From assembly GCA_045639325.1 (NCBI GenBank), contig JAZUCU010000026.1, positions 6,920 through 70,919 on the forward strand: 64,000 nt of DNA, given 5' to 3'. The position numbers were made by a program, and so were the translations under genes. Each line of letters starts with the position of its first letter. Position 1 is the first letter of the stretch. The notes below the pieces were generated by a model. That model was not told the origin of the DNA. It searched no databases and saw nothing but the letters and a program-made list of their open reading frames with translations. Positions 42,464 through 49,150 of the stretch are shown one piece after another. The stretch comes from RGIG8244 sp045639325 (GTDB lineage: Bacteria; Verrucomicrobiota; Lentisphaeria; Victivallales; UBA1829).

Positions 42464-43210
42464 TTACTCTGTATCTTTGTAGATCATTTCGTAAGAATCC
42501 TCTTTCTTCTGACGGATGGCATAGTAAAGCAGACTCGCTTCAAATAAAATGTAAGTCGGAATCGCCAGAAGAAGCTGACTGAACACATCAGGCGGTGAAA
42601 AAATTGCCGCTAATACAAATATAATAACTATTATATGGGGGCGTTTCGATTTTACCACATCCAGATTTAACACCCCGGTCGTCAACAGTCCCAACAGGAT
42701 CACCGGAAATTGAAACATTGCCATGGTTGCCAGAATCACCATCAACAATAACGATACAAAATCGCCGATCCCGATCACAGGCTGCAAATCCTTCCCCGCA
42801 AAGGAAAGAGAAAACCGGATCATCGCAGGCACGATACAAAATATGGCAACGACCGCCCCGCCCAATGCAAGAAAAAACATAAAAGAAACCGGAAGAGCAA
42901 GTTTTTTCCGTTCATCCGATGTCAAGCCTGGCGCAATAAATCCCCAAAGCCACCACAGAGCGGGAAGAAAAGTACCAGTCATCGCCAACACCAGCGTTAT
43001 CTTCAGCAATGTCATAAACGGTTCCATTACAGTAAAGTAATGAAGCTTGAAACCATCCGGTGCCGCATAATCCAGCAGCACTTGAAGAATATCAGCGGAA
43101 TAATAACCGGCAGGAATGCAAAGAAGCAGAAAACATATCGCAGTCTTCAAAAGCACACCGCGCAAAGCTTCCAAATGTTCGATAAAACTGCCCTTTGCTG
43201 AATGGCTCAT
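42464..43210 (-). CDS. tatC: Sec-independent translocase subunit TatC
   Basis: 248 residues with six predicted membrane helices, the normal TatC topology. TatC binds twin-arginine signals and recruits TatA. The N-terminal motif is FIEHLEALR, and the second cytoplasmic loop has FIAPGLTSDERK with the conserved glutamate. The first conserved glutamate (Glu15 in E. coli, HLxELR) is replaced by Ala15, with a Glu at position 14 instead. It lies 9 bases after tatA and 28 bases before the DUF362 gene. The stretch SPPDVFSQLLLAIPTYILFE near the C-terminus is also typical. Confidence 0.93.
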   Translation of the reverse strand: MSHSAKGSFIEHLEALRGVLLKTAICFLLLCIPAGYYSADILQVLLDYAAPDGFKLHYFTVMEPFMTLLKITLVLAMTGTFLPALWWLWGFIAPGLTSDERKKLALPVSFMFFLALGGAVVAIFCIVPAMIRFSLSFAGKDLQPVIGIGDFVSLLLMVILATMAMFQFPVILLGLLTTGVLNLDVVKSKRPHIIVIIFVLAAIFSPPDVFSQLLLAIPTYILFEASLLYYAIRQKKEDSYEMIYKDTE

Positions 43211-43219
43211 AAAATACCT

Positions 43220-43441
43220 TTATTTCTGTTCGTCTTTTTTGACGTCATCTGCTTCATCTGCGGCTTTCTGTTCTGCGGCTTCGACGGCAGCTCCGGCTTC
43301 ATTGACAATATCCTCTTTCGCTTTTTTGAATTCGTAACTGGCACGCCCAAGCGACCGCGCCAATTCGGGAATCTTTTTGGCACCAAATAAAATAAGAACG
43401 ATAACGACAATAATCAGAATTTCAGAAGTACTCAAGCCCAT
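43220..43441 (-). CDS. tatA: Twin-arginine translocase pore subunit TatA
   Basis: 73 residues from ATG 43441, which has GAGGAG at the right distance; an upstream in-frame start at 43456 would place the signal out of register. One membrane helix (about 5-19) ends in the FG motif (F19-G20), followed by the amphipathic helix KKIPELARSLGRASYEFKKA and an acidic, charged tail. TatA oligomers form the transport path. No tatB-like second copy is seen in the cluster, so this is a minimal TatAC system. Confidence 0.92.
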   Translation of the reverse strand: MGLSTSEILIIVVIVLILFGAKKIPELARSLGRASYEFKKAKEDIVNEAGAAVEAAEQKAADEADDVKKDEQK

Positions 43442-43474
43442 AATTTTTCTCCTCATATTTTAATATCATCACTT

Positions 43475-43502
43475 ACTATACATCCGGAAATGCTAATTAC
43501 AA
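43475..43502 (-). promoter_or_regulatory. tatA operon promoter
   Basis: Minus-strand TTGTAA (43502-43497), 16 bases, TATAGT (43480-43475). The predicted leader is about 25 bases. Confidence 0.55.
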
Positions 43503-43674
43503 CCGGAATTCATAAGGATGGCAATATTTTTTGGAAAAAAAATCAAGAGGCGGAGAACGATCCGGAAGCCTGTAAAAAAAGGGACGGAAAACCAAAATTG
43601 ATCAAAGTTGGAAAGAAAAGAGGGAAATCAGTGGAAATTCTTGAAAAAAAAGAGAAAAAAAGCGTTGGAAGCAT
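43503..43674. other. Intergenic spacer, purine-rich, no gene seen
   Basis: Between the divergent tatA and rpsP promoters. It is A/G-rich on the plus strand (runs such as GGAAAAAAAATCAAGAGG). A 62-codon ORF (43490-43678) crosses it but has no ribosome site and overlaps the tatA promoter, so I do not call it. Confidence 0.5.
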
Positions 43675-43702
43675 TTGAAAAATCGAATTATAGTTGTATA
43701 TT
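43675..43702 (+). promoter_or_regulatory. rpsP operon promoter
   Basis: TTGAAA (43675-43680), 16 bases, TATATT (43697-43702). The leader is about 80 bases. Confidence 0.6.
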
Positions 43703-43791
43703 ATATGTCTTAAGTGTACAGAGAACGGTTTTCTGTACGAAAAAAATATTAACAAGTCGGTAATAAACCAGGAGATTTGGAAGGAAAACCA

Positions 43792-44091
43792 ATGGTAAAG
43801 ATCAGACTGAAAAAGACAGGTGCAAAGAATTGGATCAGTTTCCGTATCGTTGCATGTGATGTTCGGAAACAGCGGGATGGCAAAATGCTCGAAGAATTGG
43901 GCTACTATGATCCCCGCAGAAGCGATGAAAAAATGAACGTTGAACGTGTAGAGTACTGGGTTTCCCAGGGTGCACTCATGAGCGAAACAGTTGCGGATAT
44001 CTACAAACGCGCTAAAGCCGGCACCCCCAAATTGTATGGTCAGCCCGATGCTTACACGAAGAAAAAGAACTTCAAGAGCGATGCTCAGTAA
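43792..44091 (+). CDS. rpsP: 30S ribosomal protein S16
   Basis: 99 residues from ATG 43792, with GGAAGGA upstream; an in-frame TTG at 43777 is part of that ribosome site. MVKIRLKKTGAKN, then FRIVACDVRKQRDGK and LEELGYYDPR are diagnostic for S16, an early-binding small-subunit protein. It opens the rpsP-khpA-trmD-rplS-rnhB group, a widely conserved arrangement. Confidence 0.97.
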   Translation: MVKIRLKKTGAKNWISFRIVACDVRKQRDGKMLEELGYYDPRRSDEKMNVERVEYWVSQGALMSETVADIYKRAKAGTPKLYGQPDAYTKKKNFKSDAQ

Positions 44092-44151
44092 CAAGTAAGA
44101 ACATTTTTCTTTAACTATAATCGTTAAAGCGGTTATAACGGAGTGGTAAAC

Positions 44152-44559
44152 ATGAGTTTTTGGTCAAAACTGTTTGGCGGCGGCACAGCAAAAACAGAAA
44201 AAGTTGAAGCAGTAGATAGTGCCCAGCAGAAAGAACAGAACAGTTCTGCGTCCGGTAAAAACGGGAATAACAATTCCCGCCCCGCACGCGCTGTCAGTCT
44301 TCAGGATATGGAAGGTTTTGTCGAATTCGTCGCAAAATCTCTCGTTGATTATCCCGATGAACTGAAGGTATGCAGTGAAACTACAGCCGATGGTAAAATG
44401 ATCAAGATCATTTGTCTCGCCAGCGATCGCGGAAAGATCATTGGCAAGAAGGGTAAAACAATTATGGCATTGCGCGCTCTTGTGGCTGGTGCCGCAGGAC
44501 GTAACCGGGAACGGATTTCCGTTGAAGTTCCTGATGACGTTGACTCCGTAAAGGAATAA
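44152..44559 (+). CDS. khpA: KH-domain RNA-binding protein KhpA, with extended N-terminus
   Basis: 135 residues from ATG 44152, with ACGGAG upstream; GTG 44143 is a less likely start. The C-terminal 80 residues are a KhpA-type KH domain with the GxxG loop in RGKIIGKKGKT and the preceding VEFVAKSLVDYPDEL helix. The first 50 residues are a low-complexity extension (Ser/Asn/Gln-rich) beginning SFWSKLFGGG, absent from usual 75-80-residue KhpA. It lies where khpA usually stands, after rpsP, but rimM is missing before trmD. Confidence 0.88.
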   Translation: MSFWSKLFGGGTAKTEKVEAVDSAQQKEQNSSASGKNGNNNSRPARAVSLQDMEGFVEFVAKSLVDYPDELKVCSETTADGKMIKIICLASDRGKIIGKKGKTIMALRALVAGAAGRNRERISVEVPDDVDSVKE

Positions 44560-44561
44560 GC

Positions 44562-45239
44562 GTGGCTCTCCGTATTGATATTCTTACTCTTTTCCCCGAT
44601 ATTTTTTTCGGACCTTTCGATGCAAGTATCATCGGCAGAGCCCGGAAAAACGGGTTGGTGGAAATCAATGCAATCAATGTCAGAGATTTTACTCATGATA
44701 AACATGGTACGGTGGACGATACGCCATACGGCGGCGGCCCCGGCATGTTAATGAAACCGGAACCGTTATTTGAAGCGGTTCGCTCATTAAAAACTGAACG
44801 TTCAAAGGTGATTTTAACCGGACCACGGGGTCGGAAGTTCAATCAGAGTGCAGCAAGATCCATTGCAGCACAGGAAGAACATCTGATTATCATCTGCGGA
44901 CATTATGAAGGCGTAGACGAACGTGTGCGTCAAGCCCTTGCCGATTGGGAATTCTCGATCGGGGATTATATCCTCACCAGTGGAAATCTCGCAGCAATGG
45001 TCATGACCGATGCCATCGTACGGCTTCTTCCCGGAGTACTCGGCGACGATAAATCCGGTGACGATGAGTCTTTTGAAGAATCCGGACTTCTGGAATATCC
45101 CCAATATACGCGTCCGCCCGTCTTCGAAGGTATGGAAGTGCCTCACGTACTTCTCAGTGGTTCTCACGGAGATGTGGCACAATGGCGGAAAGCACAGTCC
45201 TGGAATGAGACTGTTCGCCAGAGACCAGACCTTATCTAA
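44562..45239 (+). CDS. trmD: tRNA (guanine-N1-)-methyltransferase TrmD
   Basis: 225 residues starting at GTG 44562, two bases after the khpA stop. TrmD methylates G37 of tRNAs using SAM and has a deep trefoil knot. Signature parts are ILTLFPDIF at 6-14, PYGGGPGML near 56-64, GPRGRKFNQ near 86, the CGHYEGVDERV box near 111-121 and the knot loop IGDYILTSGNLAAMVMTDA. The length is typical. rplS follows after 33 bases. Confidence 0.95.
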   Translation: MALRIDILTLFPDIFFGPFDASIIGRARKNGLVEINAINVRDFTHDKHGTVDDTPYGGGPGMLMKPEPLFEAVRSLKTERSKVILTGPRGRKFNQSAARSIAAQEEHLIIICGHYEGVDERVRQALADWEFSIGDYILTSGNLAAMVMTDAIVRLLPGVLGDDKSGDDESFEESGLLEYPQYTRPPVFEGMEVPHVLLSGSHGDVAQWRKAQSWNETVRQRPDLI

Positions 45240-45272
45240 CTGAAAATTATATTCATATTGGAGGAAATTAAA

Positions 45273-45632
45273 ATGAACGTGATTGACAAAATCGAAAAAG
45301 AACAGTGCAAAGCCACTGTCACGGATTTCGCAGTTGGCGATACCGTAACCGTTGCCACCAAGATCGTGGAAGGTTCTAACGAACGTATCCAGAAATTCAC
45401 TGGTGTCGTTATCGCACGTAAAAACAGCGGAATCCGCGAAACTTTTACTGTACGCCGGGTTTCCTTCGGGTGTGGGGTCGAAAAGATCTTCCCCATCCAT
45501 TCTCCCCGCGTTGACAGCATCACGGTAGATCGGAAAGGTTCCGTCCGTCGTGCAAAACTGTATTACCTGCGCGACAAAATTGGCAAAAAAGCCAAAGTCA
45601 AAGAGCAGAAGTATGTCGCTCCCGGAAAATAA
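45273..45632 (+). CDS. rplS: 50S ribosomal protein L19
   Basis: 119 residues from ATG 45273, with GGAGGA upstream; an in-frame TTG at 45258 lies before it. L19 binds at the subunit interface. The segments GDTVTVATKIVEG, IQKFTGVVIARKNSG, FTVRRVSFGCGVEKIFPIHSP and RAKLYYLRDKIGKKAKVKE are diagnostic. The rnhB gene starts 20 bases before the rplS stop. Confidence 0.97.
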   Translation: MNVIDKIEKEQCKATVTDFAVGDTVTVATKIVEGSNERIQKFTGVVIARKNSGIRETFTVRRVSFGCGVEKIFPIHSPRVDSITVDRKGSVRRAKLYYLRDKIGKKAKVKEQKYVAPGK

Positions 45633-46320
45633 GATTTCCGATTCATCTTGCAGCGGGGATACTTTCCTCGCTGCGGACAGTCCCCTGTTGAGTTTTGAGT
45701 CTTCTCTCGCTGAACAGGGGATTTTTTATGCCGCCGGTATTGATGAAGCCGGCAGAGGCTGCTGCGCCGGTCCCGTCGTCGCGGCCGCAGTTCTTTTTAC
45801 CAAAAAAGACTGCATCCCTGCGGGTATTTTCGACTCGAAACAATTGTCCGAAAAAAAACGTATGGAATTGCGCCGGAAGATTATGGAAACTCCGGGCGTG
45901 TATTATTCGGTAGCGGAAATCTCCGCAGAAGAAATTGATGCTTCCGACATTCTCCGTGCCACATGGAAAGCAATGGCGAAAGCTCTTTCCGGCATCATCC
46001 CTCCCGCCGAATTTGCGCTGGTCGACGGCAATCCCGTCAAAGGTCTTCCTCTCCCATCACAAAACATTGTCAAAGGCGATGCAAAATCTGCATCCATTGC
46101 GGCAGCAAGTATTCTTGCAAAAACACATCGTGATTTGTTTATGATGGAAGCCGCAAAAAAATGGCAGGAATACCAGTTCGATGTTCATAAAGGATATTGT
46201 ACAAAACTGCACACATCCCTCATCGAAAAATTTGGTCCCTGCCCGATCCACCGGAAAACATTCGAACCGGTGCGATCCATTCTGAATCCCCCGGATATGG
46301 TCCAGGGGGAATTGTTCTGA
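45613..46320 (+). CDS. rnhB: Ribonuclease HII
   Basis: 235 residues from ATG 45613, inside the end of rplS. Ribonuclease HII cuts RNA in RNA-DNA hybrids. The catalytic GIDEAGRG with D44 and E45 is followed by CAGPVVAAAV, the LVDGNPVKGL stretch and GDAKSASIAAASILAK. The first 38 residues are not conserved, and their DNA holds a strong terminator-like hairpin (45681-45727). An upstream start far inside rplS is open in frame but unlikely. A shorter protein from an internal non-ATG start, such as TTG at 45688, is possible. Confidence 0.92.
   Translation: MSLPENKISDSSCSGDTFLAADSPLLSFESSLAEQGIFYAAGIDEAGRGCCAGPVVAAAVLFTKKDCIPAGIFDSKQLSEKKRMELRRKIMETPGVYYSVAEISAEEIDASDILRATWKAMAKALSGIIPPAEFALVDGNPVKGLPLPSQNIVKGDAKSASIAAASILAKTHRDLFMMEAAKKWQEYQFDVHKGYCTKLHTSLIEKFGPCPIHRKTFEPVRSILNPPDMVQGELF
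45650..45674 (+). other. Stem-loop upstream of the rnhB terminator
   Basis: GCAGCG-GGGA and its near complement TTCC-TCGCTGC form a ten-base-pair stem with one mismatch, just before the terminator hairpin. Confidence 0.5.
45681..45727 (+). terminator. Intrinsic terminator inside the 5' end of rnhB
   Basis: TCCCCTGTT (45681-45689) pairs perfectly with AACAGGGGA (45713-45721), then six T (45722-45727). It lies in codons 23-38 of rnhB and could end transcription after rplS. Confidence 0.8.
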
Positions 46321-46326
46321 AAAAAA

Positions 46327-47085
46327 TTATTTCTGAATCAGATTCATCAATTTTGCAGCACAGTTGCTTGTGATGCCATCCACTTTTGCATCGTAGTAAT
46401 AACGGGCACCTTCTTCGGTATCCATTGTCCAGACTGCCACCTGATAACCTTCGCGCTGCAGTTTCAACACGAAATCAGCATCAAAGAATTCGATGAAACC
46501 GTGTGCGTCGAGACCATCGGCTTTGATATCATAAAGGATGTCCATGACTTCTTCGAAATCGGGATGATATTTGCCGTTGTCATCTTGTCCGAAACCGGTC
46601 AGCCAGAGAGCTTTCACATCCGGGTAAGCAGCTTTGAACTGGCGAATCATTTCCTTGTAGAAAGAAATGACAATGATCTGATCTCTGGAAACGCCGGAAG
46701 CATCGACTTCTGCCATCATTGCAGGAATCAATTCGGGAACATCGATCTTCAGTTCAACGTAGAAAAGTTTGCCCGGTTTGAGAACTTTCAGCGCATCGGA
46801 GAAAAGGGGAATTCTTTCCCCTGCATATTCGGCTTTACCATTGCAGGCATCCAGTTTCTGCAAGTCGGCATAAGTTGTTTCTGCAATCAGGCTGTCAACG
46901 CCACAACAGCGTTTTGTGTTGGCGTCATGACCGCATACGATTTTGCCATCGGCGGTAAAATGAATATCGGTTTCCATGCCGTCAGAATCGCGTTCCATCG
47001 CAAGTTTGAAAGCGGCGAGCGTATTTTCCGGAGCATCAATTGATTCTCCACGGTGAGAGATCCATTTGGGAGAGGACATCTTCAT
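46327..47085 (-). CDS. Glycerophosphodiester phosphodiesterase family protein
   Basis: 252 residues, no signal peptide. The GDPD pattern is clear: ISHRGESIDAPENTLAAF with H11, R12 and E20; GMETDIH with E38 and D40; GHDANTKR with H53. FYVELKI near residue 108 and the C-terminal VAVWTMDTEEGARYY also fit. These enzymes release glycerol-3-phosphate and an alcohol from phospholipid head groups. AAAGG precedes the ATG. It is convergent with rnhB. Confidence 0.9.
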   Translation of the reverse strand: MKMSSPKWISHRGESIDAPENTLAAFKLAMERDSDGMETDIHFTADGKIVCGHDANTKRCCGVDSLIAETTYADLQKLDACNGKAEYAGERIPLFSDALKVLKPGKLFYVELKIDVPELIPAMMAEVDASGVSRDQIIVISFYKEMIRQFKAAYPDVKALWLTGFGQDDNGKYHPDFEEVMDILYDIKADGLDAHGFIEFFDADFVLKLQREGYQVAVWTMDTEEGARYYYDAKVDGITSNCAAKLMNLIQK

Positions 47086-47124
47086 AATATAAACCTTTCA
47101 ATAATTATGTTGAGGATTTCTCTA

Positions 47125-47152
47125 AATATACAACACTTCATACCATTTTCAA
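47125..47152 (-). promoter_or_regulatory. Promoter of the phosphodiesterase gene
   Basis: Minus-strand TTGAAA (47152-47147), 16 bases, TATATT (47130-47125). Confidence 0.6.
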
Positions 47153-47185
47153 GAAACTTCCGTAAAAAAATCAGAAATTATAAAC

Positions 47186-47213
47186 TTGACTTTAGCCGTT
47201 CCGGATGTATAAT
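47186..47213 (+). promoter_or_regulatory. sfsA promoter, probably giving a leaderless mRNA
   Basis: TTGACT (47186-47191), 16 bases, TATAAT (47208-47213). The sfsA ATG begins 8 bases after the -10 box, so transcription should start at or next to the A of the ATG. Confidence 0.75.
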
Positions 47214-47221
47214 ATCCCATT

Positions 47222-47911
47222 ATGAAATATTCAAACGTCATACCCGGAATTTTCCTCAGCAGGCCCAACCGTTTTATCGCGGAGGTCATGATCGACGGCA
47301 TCCAGCACCGTGTGCATGTAAAAAACACAGGCAGATGCCGGGAATTGCTCGTACCCGGAAATACGGTCTATCTGGAAATATCGGATAACCCGGAACGCAA
47401 AACAAAGTACAGTCTCATCGCCGTGGAAAAACGCCGCCCTGCCCCGCTGCTCGTCAATATGGATTCCCAGGCGCCCAATCAGGCAGCACACGAATGGCTG
47501 AAACGTCACGCCGGATTTTCTCCCGGTGCCATCATTCGCCGGGAAGTCACATACGGAAAATCCCGGTTCGATTTCTGTATCGAGGATGGTTCCCGCAAGA
47601 TTTTCGCGGAAGTCAAAGGTGTCACATTGGAACATGACGGCATAGCATCGTTCCCCGATGCGCCCACTGAACGGGGTGTCAAGCATCTCCGCGAACTGAT
47701 ACAATGTGTTGCAGACGGCTTGGAGGCGTGGGTGATTTTCATCGTGCAGATGAAAGAAATTTCACTGTTCCGCCCCAATGATGAGACACACCCCGAATTC
47801 GGTGCCGCGCTCCGGGATGCAGCCGCAAATGGCGTTAAAATTCTTGTATTGGATTGCGATATTACGCCGGACACCATGACCGTTTCCGCGCCGGTAAAAT
47901 ATGAATTGTAA
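47222..47911 (+). CDS. sfsA: DNA/RNA nuclease SfsA
   Basis: 229 residues. SfsA family features are SRPNRFIAEVMIDG at 14-27, the HVKNTGRCRELL stretch near 36-47, and a PD-(D/E)XK-like region with SRFDFCIEDG and FAEVKGVTLE near 117-141. The protein was named for effects on sugar fermentation genes in E. coli and has a nuclease fold. The start fits family alignments without any upstream extension, yet there is no ribosome site and the promoter -10 box lies 8 bases before the ATG. cca follows after 12 bases. Confidence 0.92.
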   Translation: MKYSNVIPGIFLSRPNRFIAEVMIDGIQHRVHVKNTGRCRELLVPGNTVYLEISDNPERKTKYSLIAVEKRRPAPLLVNMDSQAPNQAAHEWLKRHAGFSPGAIIRREVTYGKSRFDFCIEDGSRKIFAEVKGVTLEHDGIASFPDAPTERGVKHLRELIQCVADGLEAWVIFIVQMKEISLFRPNDETHPEFGAALRDAAANGVKILVLDCDITPDTMTVSAPVKYEL

Positions 47912-47923
47912 GGGGAGAACAGG

Positions 47924-49141
47924 ATGATTCAATTTCAGGAAGACACCAATCTTTTTCAAGCCGTGCTCAAAATCTGCCGTCTGATCCGTCAGCATGGGGG
48001 CCGCGCGGTATTGGTCGGAGGATGCGTGCGGGATGCCCTGCAGAACAACCCCTGCAAGGACTTCGATCTGGAATGTTACAATATTTCCGCCGAAAAAATT
48101 CAGGAAATTTTGAAAGATGATTTTGCCCTTGATCTGGTCGGCATGAGCTTTGGCGTGATGAAAGTTCATCATTTCGATATCGATATCGCTCTGCCCAGAC
48201 GGGAGAACAAAACCGGCGCCGGACACCGTGGATTCATGGTCGACTGCATCCCCGATCTCACGTTTGCGGATGCCGCCGCTCGCCGGGATTTCACCGTCAA
48301 TGCCATGATGTATGACCCGTTGGATCAGGAATTCATCGACCCGTGGAATGGCAAGCAGGATCTGGAACAAAAAGTATTACGTCATGTCTCCGAACACTTT
48401 TCAGAAGACCCCTTGCGCGTTTTGCGTGCCATGCAGTTTGCCGCCCGGTTCGACTTTACTATTGCGCCGGAAACCATTGCATTATGCCGTCAGATTCCGG
48501 GAAATGAATTGGCTCTCGACCGGATTGCCGCGGAATGGGATAAACTGCTTCTGAAAGGGAAAGCGATCGCCGTCGGAATTGATTTTCTTGCACAATGTCA
48601 ATGGCTGCCGGAGGAACTGAACAGCATCCCGACTGCGCCGCTGAATCGTATCCCGCAACATCGCACCGGACAGGAAAAAGAAGACCGGATTCTTGCATTG
48701 ACGGTGCTGTGTCATACATTGCCGACTGCGAAAATCAACGCATTTCTGAAAAAAACTTACCGGCTCAACGGGCTGGCGGAGACCGTGACGGCATTGACAT
48801 CACACCTGCCGGAATTATCCGGATATCAGGCAAAACCGGATGGAGCATTGCGCCGTCTGGCACTTGCGGTGAAGAATACGGATTTGTTGTTGCGTGCGGC
48901 GGAATGTTGTTATCCGGCACAGCAGCAACTCTGGAACGAATTACGGAAACACGCAGAAGACTTGCAGATTCTTCACACACCGCCGACTCCGCTTCTGCAG
49001 GGACGTGATTTATTACAGCATGGCATCAAGCCGGGCCGTGAAATGGGAGAGCTGCTGCAAACGGCATTTGATGCTCAGTTGGACGGACACTTTACGGATC
49101 ACGCATCCGCCCTGTTATGGCTTCAGAACAAGTTGAAGTAA
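47924..49141 (+). CDS. cca: CCA-adding tRNA nucleotidyltransferase / PcnB-family
   Basis: 405 residues of the class II poly(A)/CCA polymerase family. The nucleotidyltransferase head has LVGGCVRD (30-37), the metal pair D46 and D48 (KDFDLE) and RRDFTVNAMMYDP near 122-134. The neck has EDPLRVLRAMQFAARF. The C-terminal helical part (240-405) is less conserved. It may add the 3' CCA of tRNAs or poly(A) tails. RBS GGGGAGAACAGG precedes the ATG, and the gene shares a transcript with sfsA. The caspase gene is convergent, 9 bases away. Confidence 0.9.
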   Translation: MIQFQEDTNLFQAVLKICRLIRQHGGRAVLVGGCVRDALQNNPCKDFDLECYNISAEKIQEILKDDFALDLVGMSFGVMKVHHFDIDIALPRRENKTGAGHRGFMVDCIPDLTFADAAARRDFTVNAMMYDPLDQEFIDPWNGKQDLEQKVLRHVSEHFSEDPLRVLRAMQFAARFDFTIAPETIALCRQIPGNELALDRIAAEWDKLLLKGKAIAVGIDFLAQCQWLPEELNSIPTAPLNRIPQHRTGQEKEDRILALTVLCHTLPTAKINAFLKKTYRLNGLAETVTALTSHLPELSGYQAKPDGALRRLALAVKNTDLLLRAAECCYPAQQQLWNELRKHAEDLQILHTPPTPLLQGRDLLQHGIKPGREMGELLQTAFDAQLDGHFTDHASALLWLQNKLK

Positions 49142-49150
49142 GCAGAAACA

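Noticed and set aside
43490..43678. 62-codon plus-strand ORF between tatA and rpsP
   Set aside because: No ribosome site, overlaps both divergent promoters, and the composition is simple Lys/Glu from purine-rich DNA.
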